64,000 bases of DNA from Pseudomonas deceptionensis (GTDB lineage Bacteria > Pseudomonadota > Gammaproteobacteria > Pseudomonadales > Pseudomonadaceae), in contig NZ_FNUD01000002.1 in the NCBI RefSeq assembly GCF_900106095.1, forward strand, positions 3,741,501 to 3,805,500, written 5' to 3'. How positions within the stretch are numbered: position 1 is the first letter of the stretch; each line of letters starts with the position of its first letter. Positions 17,925 through 27,398 of the stretch are shown piece after piece. A model generated the notes under the pieces. It searched no databases, had not been told where the DNA came from, and was given only the letters and a program-made list of their open reading frames with translations. Position numbers and translations under genes: made by a program.

Positions 17925-18892
17925 TGAATAGCCTCTGGGCGATCTACATCGACCCACACAAACTTGTTCGGGTCGAGTCGGGTTTCCTGGTCCAGGCGGT
18001 ACGCCACCAGCTTGCCGTACAGCACGGCGCTGTAATCCAGGCATGCCAGGTTTGGCCGGATCGGTGCAGGCCGGCCACTGCGCCAGTAATGCCCGACAAA
18101 CAACAGGGGTTCATCGCTGCCGTAGCGCAACAACGCCCCCTTCTCCGTGGAGGACAGCGTTTTTTGCGCCACCCGCTCGGGCAATGCATCGGGCTGGAAC
18201 ACGATATCGCCGTAGGTCTTGGGGTCGTCTTCCCAGAACTTGGTACGGAAAAACGCCCGGGTCAGGCCATCGCCACCGGTCAGGGTCATGCCATCGGGCA
18301 GTCGCATATCGGTGCCACGCAACAGTCGATTGAAACTCAGGTTGGCAAAACTTTCGGGCACGGCGGCGGCCTGCAGAAAATGCTCGTCGATGCAGCCGTC
18401 CGCAAATTGTGCGCGCAAGGTGTCAATCACGTCGGCATCCCAGCAGGCATGCACCACGCGGAAGCGCCCGGCGTCTACAAACAGCGGCATGTCGTAAAAC
18501 CACTTCACGAACTCGTTCCATTCGCCCGGGTAATGCTCGAACTGCTCGAGGGTTTCATGAATAAGGCGGGCATGACGCGGGGTGTGCTCACGCACAAACT
18601 GCTTGCCGCTGCCGGCAGGCGCAGGTGTGCACCAGCCCAGCGCGTTGAATTCATGGTTGCCCATCAGGCACAGGGCCTGACCGGCTTTGACCATGTCGTA
18701 AACGATATGCAGCGACTCGCGAATGCGCGGGCCGCGGTCAATGATGTCACCAAGAAACACCGCCATCCGTTGCGGGTGTCGCCAGATACCGGCGAGTTTG
18801 CGATAGCCCAGACGCTCCAGCAGGTGCTCAAGGGTATGAGCACAGCCATGCACGTCACCGATCAAATCGTAACTGCGCGCTGGATCTAGCAT
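17921..18892 (-). CDS. metallophosphoesterase, PrpE/ApaH-like
   Basis: 323 aa calcineurin-type phosphatase with the motifs GDVHG, GDIIDRGP and GNHEFNA and later His residues (VHACWD, VGHYW). These bind two metal ions. It resembles serine/threonine phosphatase or diadenosine-tetraphosphate hydrolase families; the exact substrate cannot be told apart. Its start abuts the stop of nadK (shared base 18892) and its end overlaps the rhomboid gene, so nadK-phosphatase-glpG form a tight operon. Confidence 0.88.
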   Translation of the reverse strand: MLDPARSYDLIGDVHGCAHTLEHLLERLGYRKLAGIWRHPQRMAVFLGDIIDRGPRIRESLHIVYDMVKAGQALCLMGNHEFNALGWCTPAPAGSGKQFVREHTPRHARLIHETLEQFEHYPGEWNEFVKWFYDMPLFVDAGRFRVVHACWDADVIDTLRAQFADGCIDEHFLQAAAVPESFANLSFNRLLRGTDMRLPDGMTLTGGDGLTRAFFRTKFWEDDPKTYGDIVFQPDALPERVAQKTLSSTEKGALLRYGSDEPLLFVGHYWRSGRPAPIRPNLACLDYSAVLYGKLVAYRLDQETRLDPNKFVWVDVDRPEAIQ

Positions 18893-19782
18893 CAGTCAGT
18901 CCTACCGCCCAGTCGGCTACCCCAGCCGAGCTTGGTCCGACACACTTCATAGTAGTTGTGGTCCAGGGGGTGGATCAGGCGCAGCTTTTGCGCTTTTTTG
19001 CTGACGGTGATGGTGTCGCCCGGCGCGCAGGTGAAATGGTTCTGGCCATCGCACGAGACTTGCGGGTAGATCTGCATGTCCTTGGCCACGACGATTTTCA
19101 GCTCGCTGTTGCCATCGACCACGATCGGGCGGCTGCTGAGGGTGTGGGGGTACATCGGCACGATCACAATTGCGTCGAGTTTGGGATGCATGATCGGGCC
19201 TCCGGCCGACATCGCGTACGCCGTGGAACCGGTGGGCGTCGCGACAATCAGGCCGTCGGCCTTCTGGCTGCACACGAACTGACCGTCGATATGCAGTTCG
19301 AATTCGATCATTCGCGTGGATTTGCCGGGGTGCAGCACCACATCATTGAGGGCATCGCCCTGGCCGATGGCTTCGCCGTGACGGCGGATTTCGGCTTGCA
19401 GCAGAAAGCGGTTTTCAACCAGATAGTGGCCGTCGAGCACTTCGGCCACCTTGACCTCCAGCTCGTCCGGGCGGATATCGGTCAAAAAACCCAGGCTGCC
19501 GCGGTTGATGCCCAGCACCGGGACATTGTGCCGGGCCAGGGCACGGGCCGCGCCCAGCAAGCTGCCGTCGCCGCCGACCACAATCACCATGTCGCAGACT
19601 TCGCCGAGCATCTTGCGCGAGGAGGTTTGCAGGCCATGGCCTGGCAACACTTCGCCAATGGTGTCTTCGAGGATCACGTGCATGTGCCGCTCAAGCAGGA
19701 ATTTTTTCAGTCGGCGAACCGTGTCGAGCACTTGCGAGCTGCCCAGACGACCAATGATGCCGATATTTCGAAATTGCTCCAT
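18892..19782 (-). CDS. nadK: NAD kinase
   Basis: 296 aa enzyme that phosphorylates NAD to NADP. It shows the nucleotide motif VVGGDGSLLGAAR (catalytic Asp), the NAD-binding NDVVLHPGKSTRMIEF and GSTAYAMSAGGPI. Length is typical for proteobacterial NadK. First gene of a three-gene overlapping operon. The ATG at 19782 is preceded by a GGAGC site. Confidence 0.97.
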   Translation of the reverse strand: MEQFRNIGIIGRLGSSQVLDTVRRLKKFLLERHMHVILEDTIGEVLPGHGLQTSSRKMLGEVCDMVIVVGGDGSLLGAARALARHNVPVLGINRGSLGFLTDIRPDELEVKVAEVLDGHYLVENRFLLQAEIRRHGEAIGQGDALNDVVLHPGKSTRMIEFELHIDGQFVCSQKADGLIVATPTGSTAYAMSAGGPIMHPKLDAIVIVPMYPHTLSSRPIVVDGNSELKIVVAKDMQIYPQVSCDGQNHFTCAPGDTITVSKKAQKLRLIHPLDHNYYEVCRTKLGWGSRLGGRTD

Positions 19783-19886
19783 GGGGCTCCTGCGGGGTTC
19801 AATACGTGCGAAAACAGAGATTATGGGCGAAAGCGCGCGATAGACAAAACCCTTTCAGCCCTTGAGCAAACAGCTATGCTCGCACA

Positions 19887-20843
19887 ATGATCCTCTTTCC
19901 TGACTTGCTCAACTTGCCCCGCCAATTGCGTCACCCTGAGGTGCGGGATTTGGCGTGGGTGATTCTCGCCCCGCCGATGCTGATTCAAACGCCCTGGCCA
20001 CAGCGTCATCCCCTGGCTGGCAGCGACTGGGTACAGGCACCCGACCAGCTGGAGCATTGGCTGCGGGCGCTGGACAGGCACAGTGAGCCGCTGCAGCAGT
20101 GGCTGGCACTGGCGACCACCCGGCGACTGGGGCGCTATTACGAACGGCTGTGGCAATTTGCAGTGCAGCATGCCCCGGGCGTCGAACTGATCGCCGCCAA
20201 CCTGCCGATCCGCCGGGGAGGTCATACCCTGGGCGAACTGGATTTGCTGCTGCGTGACCGTGACGGCGTTCATCACCTCGAACTGGCGATCAAGCTCTAC
20301 CTCGGCCCCCAGGACGGTGACGGCACGGACCCTTCGCAATGGCTGGGCCCCGGCAGCAATGACCGCCTGGACCGCAAGCTCAGGCACTTCAGTCAGCATC
20401 AGCTGCCCATGTCCAGCCGCCCTGAAAGCCTCGAAATCTTCACCGGCCTTGATGTTCAGGCTTTCAGCGCACACCTGTGGCTGGGCGGCTACCTGCTGTA
20501 TCCGTGGCCCGGGCATTCAGCGTCGCCGACCGGCGCCAACCCGCATCACCTGCGCGGGCGCTGGTTGCACCAGAGCGACTGGCCGGCCTTTGTCCGCCAA
20601 AGCCCGGCCGGCTGCTGGCAACCCCTGCCCCGGCACGCCTGGCTGGCCCCGGCGCACTATGACTCTGAAGGTTTATGGACCCGGCAACAGCTCAACATCT
20701 GGCTGGCAGAACTGCACCCCCAGGCGCCGGCGCAGCTCCTGGTCCGGCTGATTGAAAAAGAAGAGGGAAACTGGGAAGAGGCCGAGCGCTTGTTCCTGGT
20801 ATCTGATCTTTGGCCAAATGTGCCGGGAAACCCCGATAACTGA
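19887..20843 (+). CDS. DUF1853 family protein
   Basis: 318 aa conserved protein of unknown function, divergent from nadK. The segment [25 protein letters not shown] looks like the core of a PD-(D/E)xK nuclease fold (Asp, then an acidic residue and a Lys on a beta strand), although the spacing of Glu and Lys (ELAIK) is not canonical. The N-terminus ([20 protein letters not shown]) is typical of DUF1853. No signal peptide. A DNA-processing role is only a guess. Confidence 0.88.
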   Translation: MILFPDLLNLPRQLRHPEVRDLAWVILAPPMLIQTPWPQRHPLAGSDWVQAPDQLEHWLRALDRHSEPLQQWLALATTRRLGRYYERLWQFAVQHAPGVELIAANLPIRRGGHTLGELDLLLRDRDGVHHLELAIKLYLGPQDGDGTDPSQWLGPGSNDRLDRKLRHFSQHQLPMSSRPESLEIFTGLDVQAFSAHLWLGGYLLYPWPGHSASPTGANPHHLRGRWLHQSDWPAFVRQSPAGCWQPLPRHAWLAPAHYDSEGLWTRQQLNIWLAELHPQAPAQLLVRLIEKEEGNWEEAERLFLVSDLWPNVPGNPDN

Positions 20844-20938
20844 CACATCTCAAGGGCAAAATTGCACAACCCGTTTAAAGTAACCCTACTCCGTCAAACA
20901 AGAACGGAGGTTTTAGACCTGAACTGTGAGGAAACACC

Positions 20939-21487
20939 ATGTCCTGGAAAAGCACCGCCGATCGCTACAGCCGAATGTCCATCGCCCTGCACTGGTTCAT
21001 GGTGCTGTTGTTTGTCCTGATCTACGCCTCGATCGAGTTTCGCGGGATCTTCCCCAAGGACAGTGTCGGTCGCAACCTGATGAAAGACGCGCACTTCATG
21101 CTCGGCCTGACGGTCTTTACGCTGGTCTGGCTGCGATTGCTGGCCCGCACCCTGGGCGCCGCCCCCAAAATCACCCCGACACCACCCGCCTGGCAAACGG
21201 CCCTCGCCACATTGATGCACTGGGCCCTCTACCTGTTCATGATCGCCATGCCGGTACTGGGTTATCTGATCCTCAGCTACAACGAAAAGACCGTGTTCTT
21301 CTACGGCGTTGATCTGCCTGCCCTGACCCTCAAGGACGTGGACTTCGCCAAGCAAATCAAGAGCTGGCACGAACTGGGCGGCACCATCGGCTACTGGCTG
21401 ATCGGCTTGCATGCCGTGGCAGGCCTGGCGCACCACTACCTGATCAAGGACAACACCCTGCTGCGCATGTTGCCCAAGCGCGGTTAA
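20939..21487 (+). CDS. cytochrome b561 family protein
   Basis: 182 aa inner-membrane protein with four helices and paired haem-ligand His residues (ALHWFM in helix 1; LMHWALY and HAVAGLAHHYL later). It belongs to the YodB/CybB-type b561 family, which passes electrons between quinone and periplasmic acceptors, or oxidises superoxide. GTVRNLMKDAHFMLGL-like motifs are present. An AGGAAA ribosome site precedes ATG 20939. It overlaps the 3' end of the convergent PLP gene by 4 bp. Confidence 0.92.
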   Translation: MSWKSTADRYSRMSIALHWFMVLLFVLIYASIEFRGIFPKDSVGRNLMKDAHFMLGLTVFTLVWLRLLARTLGAAPKITPTPPAWQTALATLMHWALYLFMIAMPVLGYLILSYNEKTVFFYGVDLPALTLKDVDFAKQIKSWHELGGTIGYWLIGLHAVAGLAHHYLIKDNTLLRMLPKRG

Positions 21488-22407
21488 GCCTGCACTGCGA
21501 ACCCCCGGCGGCCTTGCAGGCCGCCGGTGTGCACAAACACCAGACGCTTGCCCCGACCGATCAACCCCGCCTCAACCGCCTGCCTGAGCGCCATTAACGC
21601 TTTGCCGGTGTACAGCGGCTCCAGCGGCACACCCGTGGCCGCTTCGCTGTCCTGAATAAACCCCAGCAATGTTTCATCCACCCTGGCAAAACCGCCGCGA
21701 CTGGCATCGATCAATTCAAAATTGCGCTCCAGGCAACCGGCCGCCTGCAAAATGGCCTCCACCTGCGGCGCCACGCCGTGGTCATCCGGCACGGCCAGCG
21801 CGCCGTATACCTGACGCGCACCGCCCTCGCCCAGCACCAGCCCGGCCAATGTGGTGCCCGTGCCGGCCGCCAGCCACCAACCGTCGTAATCATCCCAACC
21901 CGCATCCATCAGCTGTTCGCGCACCTTGCTCACCAGCGGCATGCAACCCAGAGCACCCGGCAGCCCGCCACCGCCTTCGGGTACCGGATGCAACAGCGGA
22001 TACAAGGCCTGCCAGGGCGCCCAGAAACCGGGTTCATGCCTCGCCCGATAGCCGCCAAAACCCAGCCAGTGCAATTGCATGCCATAGCGTTCAAGGTCCA
22101 GGGTGGTGGGAGTTTGCTGCGGATGGCCGCGCAACAGCCCCACCGTGGCAAACCCGAAGCGCTTGCCAGCCGCCGCCAGTGCATGCAAATGATTGGAATG
22201 GGCACCGCCCAGGCTGATCAAGCCATGGGCCCCTGCGGTGTGGGCCGCCAGCAGATGCTCAGTGAGTTTGAACCACTTGTTGCCGCTGATCAGCGGATCA
22301 ATCAGGTCCAGACGCAGCACCGCCACCTCAACGCCGGCCCGTTCTAGCCAGTCAGTGTGCAAACGCTGCAAAGGGGCATGGGGGCGCCAATCGATCAAGG
22401 GCAGCAT
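21484..22407 (-). CDS. PLP-dependent D-cysteine desulfhydrase / ACC deaminase-like enzyme
   Basis: 307 aa fold-type II PLP enzyme. The cofactor lysine lies in ISGNKWFKL, the substrate region in SLGGAHSNHLHALAA, and the phosphate-binding loop in AAGTGTTLAGL. It is close to the YhgX/DcyD group, which includes D-cysteine desulfhydrase and 1-aminocyclopropane-1-carboxylate deaminase; activity cannot be separated by eye. Start ATG 22407 has GGAGCCCC before it; a longer frame to 22602 crosses the promoter zone of the next gene and is not supported. Confidence 0.87.
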   Translation of the reverse strand: MLPLIDWRPHAPLQRLHTDWLERAGVEVAVLRLDLIDPLISGNKWFKLTEHLLAAHTAGAHGLISLGGAHSNHLHALAAAGKRFGFATVGLLRGHPQQTPTTLDLERYGMQLHWLGFGGYRARHEPGFWAPWQALYPLLHPVPEGGGGLPGALGCMPLVSKVREQLMDAGWDDYDGWWLAAGTGTTLAGLVLGEGGARQVYGALAVPDDHGVAPQVEAILQAAGCLERNFELIDASRGGFARVDETLLGFIQDSEAATGVPLEPLYTGKALMALRQAVEAGLIGRGKRLVFVHTGGLQGRRGFAVQA

Positions 22408-22600
22408 TGAGGGGCTCCATTCAAAAGACTGGGAGTTTACAACAGGCCGCCACCACAACAGCTTGTCGGCTTTCACCTGCAACCTGACCAATAAACTGAC
22501 TCGACCGCAGGCTTCTTGGTAAGGTGTGCGCCGAATTTCGTAGCCAGCTAACGACCTGCTGGCTGCTGCTATCTGTTTACTGACGCGAGACGCCCCAGTC

Positions 22601-24496
22601 ATGCCCGAGCCGATCCCTCTTAAAGATCACGAAAGCGAAAAACGCCTGGTCAACAAACGACTGATCGCGTGCGCGGGTCTGGTACTGGCGATCAGTTGCG
22701 CCCTGATCGGCCGCATGTACTTCTTGCAGGTCACCGAGTTCGACTACAACTCGACGGTGTCCGAGAACAACCGGGTGCATGTGCTGCCGATCCCGCCGGA
22801 GCGTGGTTTTATCTACGACCGCAACGGCGTGTTGCTGGCGGATAACCAGCCCAGCTTCAACATGACCATTACCCGCGAACGGGCCGGCGATACCGCCAAG
22901 GTGGTGGACACGGTCATGGGCATTCTGCATTTGCCCGAAGAAGATCGCGCCGTGTTCGCCAAGGCCATGAAGCAGGCCCGCCATCCGTTTGACCCTTCGA
23001 CCCTGCTGTACGAGTTGAGCGAAGAGCAAATCGCGCTGCTGGCCGTGAACCAGTTCCGCCTGCCGGGCATTGATGTCGAGGCGCAGTTCGTACGCCACTA
23101 CCCCCAGGGCGACCACTTTGCACACTCGGTCGGTTATGTCGGCCGGATCAACGAGAAAGAAGCCAAGCAAGTGGATGCCACCCAGTACCGGGGCACGCAG
23201 TCGATTGGCAAAACCGGCATCGAACGGTTTTATGAAAACGAACTGCACGGCAAGGTCGGTTTTGAAGAGGTCGAGACCAACGCCCAGGGCCGGGTCATGC
23301 GCGTGCTGCGCCACACCGATGCAATCGCGGGTAAAAGCATCGTACTGAGCCTGGACATCAAACTGCAGGAAGCCGCCGAAGAAGCCCTGGGCGACCGTCG
23401 CGGCTCGATCATCGCCCTGGACCCGAAAACCGGCGAAGTGCTGGCGATGGTCAGCAAACCCAGCTTCGACCCCAACCTGTTTGTGACCGGCATCAGCTCC
23501 AGGGACTACTCGGGGCTGCGTGACTCCATCGACAAGCCGCTGTTCAACCGGGCCCTGCGCGGCCTGTATGCGCCCGGTTCGACCATCAAGCCCGAAGTGG
23601 CGATTGCCGGCCTGGACAGTGGCGTGATTTCAGCTTCGACCCGCGTGTTCGACCCCGGCTATTTCCAACTGCCCAATGTCGATCACAAATACCGCAACTG
23701 GAACCACAGCGGCGACGGCTGGGTGGACCTGAACGCCGCCATCATGCGTTCCAACGACACTTACTTTTATGATCTGGCGTCCAAGCTGGGCATCGACCGC
23801 ATGCACGATTACATGGCGGAGTTCGGGCTTGGGCAGAAGGTGTCGCTGGACATGTTCGAGGAGTCTTCAGGCTTGATGCCGTCCCGTGAATGGAAGCGCA
23901 GCACCCGTCGTCAGGCGTGGTTCCCGGGCGAGACGGTGATTCTGGGGATCGGCCAAGGTTATATGCAGGTCACTCCGCTGCAACTGGCGCAAGCCACTGC
24001 ACTGATTGCCAACAAAGGTGTATGGAACCGCCCGCACCTGGCCAGGACCATTGACGGTACGCCGCCGGTGGATGAGCACCCGATCCCCAATCTTGTGCTG
24101 CGCGATCCCCGGGACTGGGACCAGGTCAACCACGCCATGCAACTGGTGATGCATGACCCGCGTGGCATCGCCCGTGCGGCGGCCCAGGGTGTGCAATACC
24201 GGATTGCCGGCAAAAGTGGTACGGCGCAGGTGGTGGCGATCAAACAGGGGGAGCGTTACAACCGCCTGAAAACGGCCGAGCGTAATCGCGATAACGCCTT
24301 GTTCGTAGGCTTTGCCCCGGCGGAAGACCCGCAGATCGTGATCTCGGTAATGATCGAAAACGGTGAAGCCGGTGGCCGGGTGGCTGGCCCCGTGGTGCGC
24401 AAGGTGATGGATGCCTGGCTGCTGGACAACCAGGGGGTGCTCAAACCGCAGTACGCCAGCCCGTCGGCCAAGCCACATACGACACCCCATGTTTGA
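22601..24496 (+). CDS. mrdA: penicillin-binding protein 2 (stand-alone paralogue)
   Basis: 631 aa class B PBP, a peptidoglycan transpeptidase for cell elongation. One N-terminal membrane anchor (LVLAISCALIGRMYFLQV) precedes the dimerisation region (RGFIYDRNGVLLADNQP) and the transpeptidase domain, with SxxK at STIK (Ser near 327), SxN at SND (near 383) and KSGTAQ (near 537). Unlike the usual mrdA it is not next to rodA, rlmH or mltB, so it is probably a second PBP2, as found in other Pseudomonas. It is followed by a REP array. Confidence 0.93.
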   Translation: MPEPIPLKDHESEKRLVNKRLIACAGLVLAISCALIGRMYFLQVTEFDYNSTVSENNRVHVLPIPPERGFIYDRNGVLLADNQPSFNMTITRERAGDTAKVVDTVMGILHLPEEDRAVFAKAMKQARHPFDPSTLLYELSEEQIALLAVNQFRLPGIDVEAQFVRHYPQGDHFAHSVGYVGRINEKEAKQVDATQYRGTQSIGKTGIERFYENELHGKVGFEEVETNAQGRVMRVLRHTDAIAGKSIVLSLDIKLQEAAEEALGDRRGSIIALDPKTGEVLAMVSKPSFDPNLFVTGISSRDYSGLRDSIDKPLFNRALRGLYAPGSTIKPEVAIAGLDSGVISASTRVFDPGYFQLPNVDHKYRNWNHSGDGWVDLNAAIMRSNDTYFYDLASKLGIDRMHDYMAEFGLGQKVSLDMFEESSGLMPSREWKRSTRRQAWFPGETVILGIGQGYMQVTPLQLAQATALIANKGVWNRPHLARTIDGTPPVDEHPIPNLVLRDPRDWDQVNHAMQLVMHDPRGIARAAAQGVQYRIAGKSGTAQVVAIKQGERYNRLKTAERNRDNALFVGFAPAEDPQIVISVMIENGEAGGRVAGPVVRKVMDAWLLDNQGVLKPQYASPSAKPHTTPHV

Positions 24497-24516
24497 AACT
24501 GTGATTGGCAGATACA

Positions 24517-24996
24517 CCTCAGCGCCTGCATCGCTGGCAGGCCAGCTCCCACAAGACCTGCGCCATGCCTGGTCACTGTGGGAGCCAGCCTGCTGGCGAT
24601 GACATCTCAGCGGTATACCTGAAACACCTCACCGCCAGCATCGCTGGCAGGCCAGCTCCCACAAGACCTGCGCCATGCCTGATCGCTGTGGGAGCCAGCC
24701 TGCGGGCGATGCCATCTCAGCGGTATACCTAAAACACCTCAGCGCCTGCATCGCTGGCAGGCCAGCTCCCACAAGACCTGCGCCGTGCCTGATCACTGTG
24801 GGAGCCAGCCTGCTGGCGATGACATCTCAGCGGTATACCTGAAACACCTCAGCGCCTGCATCGCTGGCAGGCCAGCTCCCACAAGACCTGCGCCATGCCT
24901 GGTCACTGTGGGAGCCAGCCTGCTGGCGATGACATCTCAGCGGTATACCTGAAACACCTCACCGCCAGCATCGCTGGCGGGCCAGCTCTCACAAAA
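24517..24996. repeat. tandem array of 110-bp REP-pair units
   Basis: Four full 110-bp units and a partial fifth: the marker TCGCTGGCAG occurs at 24531, 24641, 24751 and 24861, and a one-base variant at 24971. Each unit holds two facing REP arms (ATCGCTGGCAGGCCAGCTCC and its partner TGTGGGAGCCAGCCTGCTGG) joined by ACAAGACCTGCGCCATGCCTG, and a linker CATCTCAGCGGTATACCTGA. Units differ at only a few bases, so amplification is recent. It fills the 514-bp gap between the convergent mrdA and cytochrome genes; no gene was seen in it. Confidence 0.95.
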
Positions 24997-25010
24997 GCTC
25001 GATTGCAGGA

Positions 25011-27053
25011 TCAATACCGCGCATCCACCGGCTTGCCGCCTTTGGGCCAGTCCTTGGCCTTGTCCACAAAGTCAGGCCGTGGCTGGTGCGAGAAGTACTG
25101 CGCCACGTCCACCGCTTCCTGATCCGATAACCCGCCCTGCCCCAACGGGAATTTCTCGTGAAAGCCGATCGGCATATTGCGTTTGACGAACGCCGCCGCC
25201 GTGTAAGTGCGCGCCATGCCCGCTCCGATATTGAACGACTCATCGCCCCACAACGGCGGGAACACGAAGCTGCCGTCCGCGTGCTTCAGGCCCTCGCCAT
25301 TGTCACCGTGGCACACCGCACATTGCTGCGCATAGACCACCTTGCCGTTTTCAGGATCGGGCTTGATGTTCGGGTCAACCTTGCCCACACCCCGCCCCGC
25401 CACCTTGTCACCCGCAACGGTGTTCATTTTCATCCAGTCAAAATAGGCCACCATCGCCTGCATGTCCGGTGAAGCCACCGGCAACGGCTTGCCATCCATC
25501 GAACGACGGAAGCAGCCATTGATCCGCTCCTCCAGCGTCACTTCCTTGCCTGCCCGCGGCGCATAGCCGGGGAAGAATGCCGACACCCCTACAAACGGCG
25601 AGCCGTCTGCCACAGTGCCTGCGTTCAAATGGCAGCTGGTGCAGTTGAGTGCATTGCCGACGTTGTCCGGCAGCAATGCCTTGGTTTGCAGGTGCAGGCG
25701 CATGCCGCGCACCACCTGATCGGCATTCGCAGCACTGAGCAGGTTGGCCAGTCGCGGAGTAACAAACGCCGTGTCGTCGGTGGTCTGAGGGTCGAGCTGC
25801 TTGCGCATTTTCGCCACTTGCGCAGGGGTGATCGCCGGCGCGTCATTGCCCCAGGTGCTGCGCACAAAACTCAGGATTTCGGCAACTTCGGAATCTGCCA
25901 GCCGGGCAAAACCGGGCATGGTGTAAACCCGCGGGTGAGCCGCGGTTTGCGGCGTCTTCCAGCCGGTCAGGGTGATATGCAGCAAGGTGGTCGGGTTGGC
26001 CGCCGTAATGCCCGGGTTGCCGTTTAACGGCGGGAACATCCCTTTGACTCCGCCGCCATCCGGGCGATGGCAGTCGGCGCAGAACTGGGTGTAACCCAAA
26101 CCGCCACGGCTGGTGAACAAGGTGTCCGGCGCCTTGACCGGCTCGACCGCCACGGCAGGCATCGGCAAATCATCCTTGCCCGGCGGCAAGGACTTCAGAT
26201 AGCTGGCAATGGCGGTCAGATCCGCGTCTGTGAAATGCTGGGTGCTGTGGTGAATCACGTCCGCCATGTTGCCCGATACCGTGGCAAAACGGTTTTGCCC
26301 GGTCTTGAGCAACTGCACGGTGTCCTCCACCGTCCACAAGTTGCGCAGGCTCAAGGCGCGCCACTCTTCAACGGTTTCTCCGGCCAGGTAGTGCTTGCCA
26401 CTGCTGCCCGCATCGCTCATGGCCTTTTCCTGGAAGGCGATACCACGCGGGGTGTGGCACGACCCGCAGTGGCCCAGGCCCTGTACCAGATAGGCGCCGC
26501 GGTTCAGCTCAGCACTTTTGTCCGGGTCGGGAGTAAAGGGCTGATTGTCGACAAACACCTGGTTCCACAGCGCCAGGCCCCAGCGCTGGTTAAACGGGAA
26601 GCTCATGTCTGCCTCAAGGTTCGCCTGTTTGACCGGGGTGACGCCCTGTAAAAGATAGGCATACAACGCACGCATATCGTCTTCGCTCATCTTGGCGTAA
26701 GACGGATACGGCATGGCCGGATACAGATTCTGGCCCGCCGGGGTGACCCCTTCACGCATGGCCCGGTCGAACTGTTCAAAGCTGTACTGGCCGATACCGG
26801 TCTCGGGGTCCGGCGTGATGTTGCTCGAAAAAATCGTGCCCATCGGCGTTTTAAGTTCCAGACCACCAGCCATCACGGCACCGTCCTTGGCGGTATGGCA
26901 GGCGATACAGTCGCCAAGCCGGGCCACGTACAGGCCACGCTCGATCAGGGATTCTTCGGGGGTGGCGGGCGGTGTCGGCTCACTGGCTTGCGCCTGAACA
27001 GTGCACAGCAACGTCAGGCCGGCAAGCGCCAGACGCGGGAAGGTAAAAAGCAT
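25011..27053 (-). CDS. five-haem cytochrome c: three-haem AdhB-like part fused to TsdA-like thiosulfate dehydrogenase
   Basis: 680 aa exported protein (signal peptide ends near residue 23, VQAQAS). It has five CxxCH haem sites: 49-53, 196-200, 325-329, 471-475 and 578-582. Residues about 30-400 resemble the three-haem subunits of alcohol and gluconate dehydrogenases. Residues about 415-680 resemble the two-haem thiosulfate dehydrogenase TsdA, including RINGCFRRSMDGK, whose Cys514 matches the unusual Cys ligand of the TsdA active-site haem. A periplasmic enzyme joining thiosulfate to tetrathionate (or the reverse) with its own electron relay is inferred. No dehydrogenase flavin or PQQ gene is adjacent. 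Confidence 0.85.
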   Translation of the reverse strand: MLFTFPRLALAGLTLLCTVQAQASEPTPPATPEESLIERGLYVARLGDCIACHTAKDGAVMAGGLELKTPMGTIFSSNITPDPETGIGQYSFEQFDRAMREGVTPAGQNLYPAMPYPSYAKMSEDDMRALYAYLLQGVTPVKQANLEADMSFPFNQRWGLALWNQVFVDNQPFTPDPDKSAELNRGAYLVQGLGHCGSCHTPRGIAFQEKAMSDAGSSGKHYLAGETVEEWRALSLRNLWTVEDTVQLLKTGQNRFATVSGNMADVIHHSTQHFTDADLTAIASYLKSLPPGKDDLPMPAVAVEPVKAPDTLFTSRGGLGYTQFCADCHRPDGGGVKGMFPPLNGNPGITAANPTTLLHITLTGWKTPQTAAHPRVYTMPGFARLADSEVAEILSFVRSTWGNDAPAITPAQVAKMRKQLDPQTTDDTAFVTPRLANLLSAANADQVVRGMRLHLQTKALLPDNVGNALNCTSCHLNAGTVADGSPFVGVSAFFPGYAPRAGKEVTLEERINGCFRRSMDGKPLPVASPDMQAMVAYFDWMKMNTVAGDKVAGRGVGKVDPNIKPDPENGKVVYAQQCAVCHGDNGEGLKHADGSFVFPPLWGDESFNIGAGMARTYTAAAFVKRNMPIGFHEKFPLGQGGLSDQEAVDVAQYFSHQPRPDFVDKAKDWPKGGKPVDARY

Positions 27054-27398
27054 CGCGTTATTCCTTTAAGGCGTCGATCTGGGGTGGTCCCCTCGAAGCG
27101 GGCCGTGCTGGTTTTGTTATTGACTCCTCACGGGTGGGTTGTACCTGCTTTTAAAGGTAGAGCGTTTGACCAAGGTCATTATTTTCAATCACTTTCTTTT
27201 GTTTCGGTGCTGTTAAACCTCCCCATCTATTTCAAGAGTCTGCCTTTATGGATCCAGGGCTTGATATTTTTTACACCCCTATACCACACCCTTTTCCGAA
27301 TAAAAAAACTAGATGTTGCGTTAAGTTACGAAAGGTCCTACAGAAAACCCACCTCTCAACGTTGTAGGATCACCCATCAAAAACGAGAAGAGTCAGAT
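27054..27398. promoter_or_regulatory. 345-bp spacer upstream of hcp; base composition shift
   Basis: No gene seen. From about 27110 the DNA becomes clearly AT-richer than the flanks. TCCTACA (27336-27342) and TGTAGGA (27363-27369) form an inverted repeat 30-60 bp before the hcp start; it may be an mRNA leader hairpin or an operator. No certain promoter was called. Confidence 0.4.

Noticed and set aside
24517..24996. CRISPR array
   Set aside because: Units are 110 bp and nearly identical throughout, without short repeats separated by unique spacers; no cas genes. The same reasoning excludes the 179-bp array.
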